DNA from: Chytridium lagenaria
Taxonomy: Eukaryota > Chytridiomycota > Chytridiomycetes > Chytridiales > Chytridiaceae
Assembly: GCA_025449115.1 (NCBI GenBank)
Contig: JAHLKC010000006.1
Location: forward strand, 269,501 to 333,500
Direction of reading: 5' to 3'
DNA: 64,000 nt
The position numbers and the translations under genes are program-made. The stretch's first letter is position 1; the number at the start of each line of letters is the position of its first letter. This document shows positions 46,863 through 57,652 of the stretch, piece after piece. Below the pieces are notes generated by a model. The model was not told where the DNA came from. It made no database searches and worked only from the letters and a program-made list of their open reading frames with translations.

Positions 46863-47782
46863 TCACTCTTTTGGTACAAGCTTAGCAAGAAGCGCCATCA
46901 TGAGATCCCTATCCGTCTTTGCCTTTTCCATCTCCGTTGTCAACCTCCAATCCTCCATCTCCAACTTTTTCTCCTTCAGCTTCATCTCCGCCCCCTTCAA
47001 AGACATCTCACGTTCCTTGATTGAGCGATCCGCCTCCTTCCAGTCCTTCTTGCTCTTGAAGTAATTTCCAATGGATTCCAGAGGCTTTTTTCCGTTGATT
47101 GGAGTCTTTTGTTCACTCTTCTTCTTAGGTAGCTCCCCATCAAAGTTCTCCAAATCCAAACAGTCGCTTGTTCCTCCAGAGGTGTCGCTGTCTCGTTTCT
47201 TGCCGCACACCAGCTTCTCCATCGCTTGTATAGGCTCTTGCTTTCCTTCTCCTTGGCCTTCTTCTCCTTCTCTGTCCTATGGATCTTGCTCTCCTCATGC
47301 TGGCTCATCTGTTGTAACCCATCTATCCATGAATTAAGCAATCTTAACAGAAAGCATGAAACTTACCAGGTCTTCAAGTCCACAGAGCAGTCCTTTTCTT
47401 TTGTCGTATTCCTCAACTGTCCCTGATACTCGCAAAGATGCAAGCTCATCCTTCTTGAATGTAGCCAGAAGGAGATCCACTCAACGTTTTGCAGAAGGGC
47501 CTTTGAATACAGTGTCGGTGTTGCCCTCAATCCTCAGAATGATGTTACAATCATCCGCTACCCCCTCCCAAGCAGCAGCCACTTTCCCATGGCCTGCCTT
47601 CCATGGCTCCTGAACTTCAACCTCTTTAAGAGGATGATGTTGTTGCGAGGCCTCATCTTCGTTACCCCCTTCGCTTTGACCTCCTTTGGGATTCCCTTCC
47701 CCTTAGCTGTCTTGCTGCTGCTTGGCGTCGGGGCCGTGATTACATCGTCTTCATCATTGGACTTGTCCTCCATGAAGTCCAT
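46863..47782 (-). pseudogene. Harbinger partner protein (Myb-like/trihelix), frame-broken
   Basis: Convergent to the transposase within the same inverted repeats. Starts MDFMEDKSNDEDDVITAPTP, continues WEGVADDCNIILRIEGNTD and TFKKDELASLRVSGTVEEYD in shifted frames, and ends with a coiled coil (LKGAEMKLKEKKLEMEDWRL) and LLAKLVPKE-stop at 46863. A DNA-binding partner encoded next to the transposase is standard for Harbinger elements. Confidence 0.75.
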
Positions 47783-47920
47783 TTTTGGGGGTGCATTTGG
47801 TGAAATTTCAGTTGACGATAGAGGACCCTCTATGCTAAATTTCTAGCCTGAATTATAGATATAAATTCACTATCATGAATTATCTTTTTTTTTGAAAAAT
47901 TAACGTTTTCAAAAAGCCCT

Positions 47921-48434
47921 AATGTTAGAGTCTTCTCTTCCTTCACCACCAACCACAAATTGCTGAATCCTCCCCACCTCCAGACTATTCAAAATGTAAG
48001 TGATTTTTAACCTTATGTTTTTTTCTCATTGTTTTGTCTCTTTGACACCCTTCCCTCCCTCTTTTTTTTATCAGTCAAGGCAGATCTGACAGTAGTGATG
48101 CAAACCCACCTATTCTGTGATTGCGGTGGATAAAACCATGAGGAGAGGGGATCCAGCCACTCCCCAGCTCCATAGGACTCAACCAGAAAAGGCTATTCAA
48201 GTTTATGCCACCAACACATTCATTCCCCCAGACTACTGCAAAACCCTCCTCACATCCAGCAAGGGATTGGTGGACTCTCTATCTAGAGAGATTAAAATCC
48301 CCTCCATCAAGGACCTTCACATCCTCTCTGGCAACCCCAAACTCAACAACCACCTCAAGGATCCCTGTGTCACGAAGAAGCTCACCAAATTAAGGTCCAT
48401 CCAGAAGATGATGCAGTCACATATTGCTTGAAGC
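47921..48434 (+). CDS. Unrecognised ORF beside the Harbinger element
   Basis: The open part (48117-48431) reads TQPEKAIQVYATNTFIPPDY, SLSREIKIPSIKDLHILSGN and TKLRSIQKMMQSHIA-stop. An upstream ATG with a GT donor at about 47994 and an acceptor at about 48075 may supply a short first exon. I recognise no family; neighbours suggest a mobile-element gene. Confidence 0.35.
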
Positions 48435-48834
48435 AACAAGAACACTTTCTATTCTGTGAGGGAAGGGGGGACCACAATTTCAAGCAGGGTTTTTGCTTTG
48501 TTCTTCCTTTTGGTGCTTTACTGGGGTTGCTCTTAATTTGGTGGAGGCTGGTGTTAAGGTGGAAGCTGTAGCTGGGGGTCTTGTTGGTTTTTGCTCCCGT
48601 CTGCTCACTCATTTTAATGATGTTTATAAGGGGCAGCGTCATTCTTTAGTTTTATTTACTTTTGGGCATTTATATTCTTGGTTGGAGCAGTGGTTGGAAG
48701 ATGATCCTGGTAAAGCCGACCTGTTGGCTGTTTATAGAAATTATTTGTTACAATTAATTACCTACACCAGAATATTGGTATTGGTATGATTAGGGTGGGG
48801 TTGCTTCTCCCCCCACTTGGGTCCTCGACTACTA
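48435..48834. other. Region without an identified gene
   Basis: A 98-codon ORF (48493-48789) reads like coding sequence (FGHLYSWLEQWLEDDPGKAD) but matches nothing I know. Otherwise featureless. Confidence 0.3.
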
Positions 48835-49013
48835 GGGAACTTAGCTTGAATGGTGTCATCATGTCCCCCACAAGGGTTCAAACCTAGCTTAGCTTTGAAT
48901 GGTGTCATCATGTCCCCCACAAGGTTCAAACCTAGCTTAGCTTTGAATGGTGTCATCATGTCCCCCACAAGGGTTCAAACCTTGTCATCATGTCCCCCAC
49001 AAGGGTTCTAACA
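48835..49013. repeat. 49-bp tandem repeat, about 3.5 copies
   Basis: Units contain 'tagcttagctttgaatggtg' followed by 'tcatcatgtcccccacaagg' and 'gttcaaacc'; the last copies are truncated. The gttcaaacc part fits a tRNA B-box and the tagcttagct part most of an A-box. Confidence 0.85.
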
Positions 49014-50234
49014 AGGGTCCAAAGATAAGATGCAAGTCTACTCAATGTCATTTACCCCATCCTCCACCTACAGTATTCAAGTTCATTCTCTTTCACTCTC
49101 ATCTGTGTTTGTCTTTCCAGCTGAAGCAGCACACTCAAGCACCTGTGAAGCTGCATTGGCAGCTAACGCACAGGAATTCTGGGCAAACCTTTAGTGTGGG
49201 GTTGTTAAGGAAGCGTATACGTTCAGGCATCGGCTACAGCACTCTGCCAGAAATCAGATAACTACATCCTGCTCCAGTGCATCCACAGAATAACGCATGC
49301 AATGGCCCACCATCCATTGACCAGGTCAATGTCATTATGGCACAGTTTAAGAGGGTGGTTGCTTCCATGAATATTGTAAGTTATCCACATCATTTGTCAT
49401 CTTCTAACTCATTCCTGTAGATGATATATTGGATGTGGAAGCTTCTTGGAGATGTTGCTGTGAGAGAATGTGATGAAATTCTGAGACGATTGGGCTTTTT
49501 GGAAGAGATTGATGGTGCAGCACCTCTACCTCATGCAACCTCTTTTCCCGTGGATCTCCTCACTACCACCACACGCTATCACATTGGCCTAAATAATGCC
49601 AATGAAATTCAACTTCCTCCTGCCGTGATGCCAGTGGATGAGGATTCCATCGCATTTCCTTTTTCCAATGTGAACGCATTTTTCTCTAGACACTTTCTAA
49701 GGGACGCATTTAGAGCAGTCTACCAAGGTTGGCTCTTTCTAGTTTCACTTTTATTATCTAATCACATTTTCATTTAGATCCAAGGATTAACCATGACTAT
49801 GTCATGGATAATGAACCTAGTCCAAGGAGAACCATCGTTAGAACGTGGGCAACATTTGCTGATTGTAAGTTTTTATAGCTTAGTGTGTCATTCAAAACCA
49901 TTCAATAGATGACCCAAATCAACTGGGAACTACAATGGCACCAGGCCCTCCATCTCTGGATGGTCAACTGAATTATCATGCCATTTGACAGATCCAGCCA
50001 ACCCAATTGGTATATATTGTCGAAATGCAATCGGGAACATGCCTAGGAAGTGAGTATATTTATTTCTTGAATGATAGATGCTAATGATGACATACGAAAC
50101 AGACATCAAAAATCATGTTCCCAAAGCAATAGAGGAAGGGCTAGCAAAGGTCATTGGAAGAATGGTGGAGGATAGGAGAGGATGCCAATTGGACGGTGGA
50201 AGAAGAGTGCAAACACTTATGTATATTTTGTTTT
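49014..50234 (+). other. Spliced coding fragments, family unrecognised
   Basis: Segments with good intron ends: NGPPSIDQVNVIMAQFKRVV, then VAVRECDEILRRLGFLEEID, GAAPLPHATSFPVDLLTTTT, NVNAFFSRHFLRDAFRAVYQ, DPRINHDYVMDNEPSPRRTI, DDPNQLGTTMAPGPPSLDGQ. Lengths and splice sites suggest a once real gene, probably from a mobile element, now cut on the right by the gypsy fragment at about 50235. Confidence 0.4.
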
Positions 50235-51209
50235 CTCAGAAAGAGAAGAAGAATGCCCCCACTAAGAAATTCCAATTTAGATGGGCTGGCCCTATGCGTG
50301 TCCTTAGTAAATCTATGGACAGCAATAGATACACAGTTGTAGAGCTCCTCCCTGGAGGCCAGCTCTTGTCACGAATTGCTAAAGCTGCTAGACTCCGACC
50401 ATTTGAGTCTTTGCCACCTACTGAAACTGCTAATGCTGCATCTGCAGAAGTAGCTTCAGATGACTTTGCTGCTGAGATTGCAGCATGGAAAGAACTCCAA
50501 GTTATTAGACGCATGCCTAAGAATAAGGTAGCTGTTGGAGTTAATCGCGAATTGTTTCGACGATTTGATGAAGAGGTCGCTGATGCCGACTACAATGATC
50601 CTGAGTTCTATGTTGAGAAACTGGATTATCATACCTATGATGCTCATAACAAAAAGTATAAGTATTATGTTAAATGGCTCGGTCATGGAACCGCGCATAA
50701 CCTTTTAATGGATGAAGAGGCCTTACCCCCATCTATAGTTAAAGATTACTGGGACCGTGTTTCTAAAACACAGCCCACAGCATATGCTCTAAGAGTAGTA
50801 TATGAAAAGAATGCTGGCCGCAAGAGACTTGCGCCTAAGCCCACATCTTACACGATGCCTGAAGATAATGATGGTTATCATAGTGAGGATGAAGATGAAT
50901 GTATCCCTGATGATACCCCTCCTAGCCCCATAAAAACGTAAGCGCAAGGCAAAACGTACTTTACAGCAGGCTGTGCATATAGATTCTGATGACCAGACTC
51001 CTATTGAAAATGAAGTTCCTCAGTTGGAACCTGATATTGATAATAATCTGGATAATGATTATCCTGACAATAACTTCGAAGTACCTTTGGCTATAGAGAT
51101 GCTAGATGGTAACAATTATATAACTCTTGCCAATACTTGGCCTTATAGACTTGCCGATAATGCAAGCTCTGATATATTTACAGATAGTTCTTATATTTCT
51201 GAAAACTAA
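50235..51209 (+). pseudogene. Ty3/gypsy chromovirus polyprotein, C-terminal fragment
   Basis: 5'-truncated integrase end. FQFRWAGPMRVLSKSMDSNR and YTVVELLPGGQLLSR correspond to the integrase C-terminal (GPY-like) region. Further on is a chromodomain, VEKLDYHTYDAHNKKYKYYV with KWLGHG and PPSIVKDYW. An acidic tail follows, interrupted by a one-base shift near 50938 and ending SDIFTDSSYISEN-stop at 51209. Reverse transcriptase and RNase H are absent from the window. It leads directly to a 3' LTR. Confidence 0.87.
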
Positions 51210-51240
51210 GTTCGACTTTTCTTATGTAAGTCTTTTCTTA

Positions 51241-51252
51241 AAAACGGGAGAA
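51241..51252 (+). other. Polypurine tract of the gypsy element
   Basis: AAAACGGGAGAA lies directly before the LTR start, where plus-strand DNA synthesis of LTR elements is primed. Confidence 0.75.
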
Positions 51253-52190
51253 TGTGAAGAATTACATTATTCACATGGCCTATGGCTCATAAGGACATTT
51301 TGCCTAAATCCGTTGAGTTCCGTTATATCCCGCGTTGACGCGTATATTTACGCGATATTGAATCCTCCCTTCTTTTCCCTTTGGGTTTTTTATATATACT
51401 TTTTCCCCACGTTTATAGGGTTTTTTATTGAAGGAGGTGGCGCGCATATGTGCTGTTTATGTGTGTGTGCATATGTTGTGTCTATTATTTATTTGTATTT
51501 TGTGTATTACTTTAATATGAGAGATTTCCTGATTTAATTTGTACCTGTTGAATTAAGTAGTTGATATTGAGTTGATCCCCTATCCTCTATCACCACGCGC
51601 GTGGCCTCGCGGCGTGATCTCCCCTTCACTCTTAGTTGGATGACAGTTGACCCCTCTGCCCCCTTACCACCTGGTGAAGCTGCAATCCGGCCGTTTGAGA
51701 CGGAAGGCTGTGATGGAATCCCTCCTCATTCACAGTGTCCTTTAGTCAAGGTTTGGTCAGCTATATTCCACCTCTGGTGCTATCCGACCGATGATCAGGC
51801 GCTAATGGCAGGCAATGAGTGAGGTTACCCTGTTCTAAGCTCTGAGAGGCAAACGAGAGGCCATGTTCCAAAAGGTGCCATAGTAGGGCGGCATGGAGAC
51901 TTATAGCCATCCCCAATCTCCTGGAGACGATCTGGTGCTGATATTGGTTTAGAAGCAAGGTAAGTCGATAATGAAGATACTAAACACGTTCCCTTCTCCC
52001 TTAAATAAGCAGAATCTCGCGATCACTCACCCACACCATCGCCAAACAACATTAACATCACTTAGATTCAGGAGTACATCCTGTCCCTAGGTGCTCTGTG
52101 GACTTGCTCTGCTGGAGCAACTCCTTTACTATTCTCCCCTACCCCCTAGTTGAAGCTAGGTAGGGAGGGATGGGTCAAGAGAAGATCACA
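51253..52190 (+). mobile_element. 3' LTR of the gypsy element, family B
   Basis: TGTGAAG...GATCACA, 938 bp. Shares a short core with family A ('ttttccct', 'gggttttt', 'tttttcccc', a TATA-like block, then 'ttttta' plus 'gaagga') in the same order, but little else. An inverted fragment of the same LTR is at 28540-29003. Confidence 0.88.
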
Positions 52191-53110
52191 GCTGCCTCAA
52201 GATGGAGCTGGACCAGGTGTGAATGATATGGATGTTGATCAATTTCCAGAGCCCCAAGAGGGCATTGCACCTGCAGAAGGCGGACCAGCACAAGCTGGTG
52301 TTGTTGAAGAGGAGGAGGCTGTAGGGATGGACATTGATGTGGTTCCTGGGGCAGAGGCTGTGAATTTGAATGATGTGGCGCCGATGATGTTGTTGGATAT
52401 GGAAACTTTAGTTGGCGAAAGCCTCATGGATCTGTTGAAACCAAGGTAGTTAATTCCTAAATTTACACAATGTTGCTTAACCCTTGTATTAACAGAGGTT
52501 GACACGAGAGAGATGGCAATTCAAGGGTCTACAGCCATGTTTATGTCAGAAAAGGGAACAACAACAATGATGCAGCTCCCTACATCAATACTTTAGTTTC
52601 CCTGATGCCATGGAGAATCCCCACTTTGACTTTGAGACGCATAACACAAATGTGCATTCTATGATAAGAGCAAGATGCAATCATAGGTAAGGCATCCCTT
52701 CTACTACCCGTTTTAATGACTTTTGCTCCAGGAAAAAAAGGTTGAGACGCTGTCATGAACGGAAAGCCCGATTGTACTGCCTCATGATTTTGGAGAGCCT
52801 TTCAACCTTCCGACTTCTGTAAGCTGTGCCAATGTTAATGGTAAGAATTATAGAATGTATAGTTTTTAATTAAACACTAAACTCTTTACCTTTGGGATCC
52901 AGTTCAATTACGACAACACCAGGTTGCGGTGCTGTATCCCATCACAGACAGAGTGCTGCAGGCCAATTCTGCGACAACCTGGGGAGCAGCCAGATGCTGG
53001 GTATATTGTTGATCGTGATATACAGGGGGGGATAACTTTCATCATTTGGGAGCACATTATGCATATACTGGAGAGAGAAGAGCTTGGAATGTGGTGGTCT
53101 CAATGAGGCT
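52191..53110 (+). other. Transposon-derived coding fragments, family unrecognised (copy 2)
   Basis: Continues QDGAGPGVNDMDVDQFPEPQ, then GVVEEEEAVGMDIDVVPGAE and DMETLVGESLMDLLKPR, the intact form of the exon broken by the LTR at 27.6 kb. Further exons read REMAIQGSTAMFMSEKG, NPHFDFETHNTNVHSMIRAR and RRCHERKARLYCLMILESL. Strongly acidic, low-complexity N-terminal part. The gypsy LTR borders it on the left. Confidence 0.45.
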
Positions 53111-53124
53111 GAGGAGATGGAAGC

Positions 53125-53395
53125 TGGAGATTAATTGCTTGTTCATGTGTGCATTCACCGCGCTGGGCTGGTGGTCTGAACAGATCATATCCCAGCGAAT
53201 CGATACTGAAAAGGTATGGACAATTTTCATCTTTATTTCCTGTATTAGTATAAATACCTCATGGCCCTAACCCATCTAATTCTTTTGTTCGTTCGTTCGT
53301 TTCAACGCATGCCATTCCAAAACTGTATATACGCATGTATTATTTATTCAACTTGTTGTTTGTGTTGTTTTTCAAATTGAAAAAATAAAGTAAAA
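53125..53395 (+). repeat. Dispersed repeat R1, copy b
   Basis: Matches 23340-23600, with the (gttc)n run and 'gtataaatacctcatgg'. It precedes the P450-2 duplicate just as copy a precedes P450-2. Confidence 0.82.
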
Positions 53396-53689
53396 CCGAT
53401 GCAAACAGAAAACGATACACGATAAAAAAAAGATAAGCAACTATAATGGGGGGAAAAAAACAGTATATTAAAAAGGGTGGATAAAAAAATGAATGAATGA
53501 ATGTGGATGATTGTGATATTTTGAATTTAAAAAAAATGCTTTGTTTTTCTTTTGTTCGTCTGTAGATTTTGACAAGAAAGGACTTGGTACAGAGACTGGA
53601 AACCAAGCTCAAAATCTTGAAACTGTATATATATACTTGTTTATTCAACTTGTTGTTGTTTGTTAATATCAAATTGAAAAATAAAGTAG

Positions 53690-55335
53690 TATGGTAAAAG
53701 AACAATGGCCAAATGCATACTGAATCAAAACCTCTTCTCGAGAGAGATCTTAAGCCGCTTTTAAACCATATGTCACAGATGTGATGGGCTCCAATCCTGC
53801 CCGGCACACTCTCGGCAAAAACACCTATAATTCTTGAAGAACTGTCTTTAGTTCAATCATCGCCAGTTTTTGTCCAATGCACATGTGAGGACCTTTCCAA
53901 ATGCAAGAAACGTTCCTGGAAGAGGAGTAAATCAACCCATCTCTCCGAATGAATGCGAGAGATCTTTCCAGTATTTCTATCATGATGAAGATCATGATGT
54001 CAGTCCAAACAACGTTCCTTTGAAATCTTGTGCCCACCAAGAACAAATCTTTTATCACAGTTCGTCCCGGGACGGAACGCCGGATAGAGTCTTAACGTCT
54101 CCTTATGACACATCGACGTACTTAAGTTGGCAAGCATGGCATTCGTGACATGTTCAGCATCGCGAGAACACTATCAATTTCAGCCATCATCTTTCTCCGG
54201 GCTTCAGGTTTGGTCCAGTGTGAGAACAACCCATGTATGTGTTGGCAGAGGTATCGCCGCCAGCAAGGAATAAAGCAATGACTTCGTCCGTGATTTATCA
54301 TCGTCATTCGCTCGTTCAATGAGCGATCAAGAACATCAAGCTTGGAGATGTTCTTCATAATTTATCATCAGCGTCTTCCGCATCCCGACTCATCTTCCAC
54401 CAATCCTGCTTCAAACGGTTCGTTCCTCCACTGCAGACGTTTAGGCTCAATTGTGCTCTTGATGGTCTCGCGCAAAGTCGAGGTCTTTACGCACTTGACC
54501 CACGTGACGCCGTAAAAACACAAGGCTAGGAGACTAAATCGAAGATTGATTATGTCAATGCACGCTGGTATCTTCATTGCGGCAAGACTCTCAGGTCTTC
54601 ATGTTTCAGTACAATTGTAGTCATAGGAGAAGCGACATGTCCGATAACTCCACTGTGATGCTAAGAGCAATGTGGAACATGTCGGGTGATAGGATTCACC
54701 AAGCTCGTCCTCGCGCTGAGTCCAAAGATTGAGGAGCTTGTCCATGTCACGTTAGTAGCTTCCAATGCTCGCCGAAGTTGACTTGGCCAAACCTGTGAAT
54801 GGCTTTAGATTGTTTGAAAAGATTGGCAAGTTCAAGTTTACAGAGCTAACCTGGTGAGGAACTTGCGATGCTTGCGCCAAAGTCATCTACAAATGGTAAA
54901 AATAACCATCAATATTGTTTAACAGACAACAAAAGCAATAAAGAAATAAAGACCATGAGAAGGACTTTTATCCTACGTCGGCATGATGAAGAGTCCATAT
55001 TTGAATATGCCTCAGCCATAGACAATGAAGTCGGACCTCACAAAGTCCGGAGCATATAACTGTCTACAAGTTTCTGCTTCGGTCACCGTAATGAAATGGA
55101 TACCGCCACTATTTGTGATCTAGAGATCGGCCACACTCCCTCCGCATCGGGCGTAACGTTCATGAAGCTTCTTTTGAGGCGGCAGACAAAGGTCTATGGT
55201 GTGCCGATGAAGGGAAAGCGAATGCCAGATTGAGGGACGGTGACATTCTTCCTCGATGCTATGGCGTCAATGGCAACGTGCTGTCACCACTCCAACGACG
55301 ATGCTCAAGCCTGTGTGGTTTGCAAAGAAGTCATA
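53690..55335 (-). pseudogene. Decayed duplicate of P450-2
   Basis: Aligns along its whole length with 23700-25446, but with dozens of isolated one-base deletions (for example the haem-loop region near 53890 and the ExxR region near 54100), so no exon stays in frame. Substitutions are much rarer than deletions. The flanks (R1 and the 'ggaaaccaagctc' unit) are duplicated too, giving a ~2.2-kb segmental duplication about 30 kb apart in the same orientation. Confidence 0.92.
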
Positions 55336-55964
55336 GAATTGTTTTCCTTTCCATATTTATTTACCTGATGATTAAATAGTTTAAATAGTATACAGCAACC
55401 AGTGGTGGAACGATTGATAGCCAAGCCGTTCGATATTCGAAATATTATAATTTCATTCTCATTTCAACGCATGCCATTATTCCAAACTGTATCTAAGTAT
55501 ATACTCATGTGTAAGTTATTTATTCACTTGTTGTTTTTGTGTTAATTTCAAATCTGAAAAACAAGTAAAATATTATTGATAGAAAAATAAATTAAATACA
55601 GCAGAAGATCACTAAAAGAATTGTAAAAAACACATGGATGTCGCAGTGTGTGCGGATATCCAGAGACCGATGTTATAGAATCGGTGGAGAAGCAGACCGC
55701 CTTTTCCTAAGAGTATCCACATTGCTCGTATCCGTCGTCAGCCCGTCACCGATTTGTGAATGCTTCCATGTCACTACTTAGGGAAACAGTCCAGAGTAAC
55801 ATCCTATGACGTGATCAAGAAAGAAACCGTAAAGGAAAGGATTAATGAGTTGAGACACACAAAATGGAAAGAATGCGAAAAAAAAAGAGGTATGAAAGGA
55901 AACTGAGACAGCATGACAAAGGAAAAGGAAACGGTAGAGAGAAAGAAGAAACGAAACAAAAAAA
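55336..55964. other. Intergenic region after the P450-2 duplicate
   Basis: Contains a partial R1 copy (about 55465-55570: 'ttcaacgcatgccatt', 'caacttgttg'-like) and A/T-rich sequence. No gene seen. Confidence 0.45.
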
Positions 55965-57330
55965 TCAACTAACCAGGTCAACTTGTATTTGCGCTAACTT
56001 AGAACGAAGGTTAATACTTGCGCCCTTAGCCATAATTGAAGCGTTCAATTTTTCCAAATGAATTGGCCGATCTATCGTCTCAAAGAATAGTCCACGGAAC
56101 GGTCCGTGTATTCCATTTGCTACAATTGTGCCGCTATCCGTAGTAGCCTTAAGTTTGCCTTTGACATTGACGCTCTTAAGGGCAAGAAATAATAATAATA
56201 ACAATCAGATGAAGAATTTGGGGCAAAAGAAAAGAAACGTAAAGTCAGTTTGGTTTTTTTACCGAAACGTTGAAAGAACCATACGCCGATGACAGCTCAA
56301 GATTGTTCACAATGGCTGAATCAATAACATTAATATCTCCGTAAACGCTTGTCGTCGCAGCGCTTGTAACAACAGATTTAAGAAGCGTTGTTTCTCCATT
56401 CTTCATATTCACGTCAGCTTCTCCGATTTTTGATTCCTTTTGATCAGTGAGAGTGGAATTATTATATAATCAATTTTACAAGAAAGAAGCAGAAGGTAAC
56501 TTACATAGACGGCAATAGCTCCATTACCCGCCTTAATTTTTAATAAATCGAGAATCTCGATGTTTAATATTCTGGCCAGTAATAATTCTGCACTAAGGGT
56601 GAGTCGGGCCACCCTAATCTTTTTAAATCGCCCATCAACTCCAATTTTCGAGCCATTGATGTTCATACTCATTCCTTGAGAAATGACGGCAGGAATTTTG
56701 ATTATAACAGTGGCAACTATGCAGGACTCAGTCAGAATAACTGATGGGGATTTAACGATCAAAGTAGCGACGGATTCGGCCTTGTTGTCTTTGGTCTCGG
56801 TGTACTCTACGTTTAGGTCGCTGTCATGAATGGAACTTGAATGGAAATGGGTGGATATTTGGATGTAGGGTTCGACTTCATCTGCTGATATGCTGATTGC
56901 AGCGAAGGCGTTTCCAGTGACCAGGATATTAAAGTGTTTGACGTTGGAGAAAATGTTTACGTTCCTGTTGTTTCTTGGATAAACCACTCGCTTTTCACTA
57001 CACCCCACAATATCATCGATATCTTTGAGTGGGTCATGGTAAGTAGGCTCCTCCTAGTATTGCAAAAGATTGTTTTAAAACCATCCTCGAACATTATTCT
57101 TCACTTACAGTGTTCCACCAGGCTAAGATATAGAATAGGATAATGATGGGTATTATCCCAATTAACTTTGACGTCTTTCCGCATACATTACATCCACAGT
57201 TACCTGTAGATACTCATCAGCCAAGGACACATCGTGTTATGACCAACCTCTGCGACGACCCGATCGTCCTGAGCCTTGTAGTGCCGACTGCTCCACCAGT
57301 AGCGGTGCCTCCTCCCCTGGTATAGCTAAG
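55965..57330 (-). CDS. Single-pass membrane protein with DUF4097-like beta-repeat ectodomain
   Basis: N-terminal cytosolic part with a Cys-containing motif (NCGCNVCGKTSK), one transmembrane segment (LIGIIPIIILFYILAWW, about 57130-57180), then, over several exons, a long beta-rich region with repeated short strands: NIFSNVKHFNILVTGNAFAA, FKKIRVARLTLSAELLLARI, NIEILDLLKIKAGNGAIAVY, GEADVNMKNGETTLLKS, VYGDINVIDSAIVNNLELSS, VNVKGKLKATTDSGTIVAN. It ends KLAQIQVDLVS-stop at 55965. The alternation 'strand-N/D-strand' resembles DUF4097-type adhesin-like beta-solenoids. The start is uncertain because the N-terminal exon needs a frame change near 57240. Confidence 0.6.
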
Positions 57331-57652
57331 AACACTGGCATCGATTGGGTATGAATGATCAAGGGTCAATCAGCACATGGCACACACACACACACACAGT
57401 TTCGACTAAACGACTTTTGAATTTTGAAACCGTCCAACGTGGATTCCTTCCCCCATAGTGATTTCTTTTGGGTTACACCGAAAGGGAGAGGCGAAGCCAT
57501 CAGTATACTTTATTGACAAACTCGGTGCTTTCATAGAAGGTGTGCTTTAAACTTGCTCGTATTCATTCTTTTGCCGGTGCTCTTTGTAATCAATCATCTT
57601 TGTAATCAATCAAACTTTAGAAAGCATTCATACATACATGTACTATTTTCTA
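57331..57652. other. Intergenic region with (CA)n
   Basis: About 320 bases holding a (CA)9-type run near 57382-57400 and a duplicated 'ctttgtaatcaatca' (about 57584-57612). It separates two minus-strand genes. Confidence 0.5.

Larger units (their letters stand above)
44691..47920 (+). mobile_element. PIF/Harbinger-type DNA transposon
   Basis: Ends are imperfect inverted repeats ('agggagtttttgcaaccgta' at 44691; the reverse complement of the right end reads 'agggctttttgaaaacgtta'), flanked by AAT on both sides (44688-44690 and 47921-47923), the 3-bp duplication typical of this superfamily. It carries a plus-strand DDE transposase and a minus-strand partner protein, the classical two-gene arrangement, and is interrupted by a solo LTR. 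Confidence 0.8.

Noticed and set aside
48835..49013. Genuine tRNA genes
   Set aside because: A- and B-box-like motifs are present but there is no acceptor stem or anticodon arm, so a cloverleaf cannot form.
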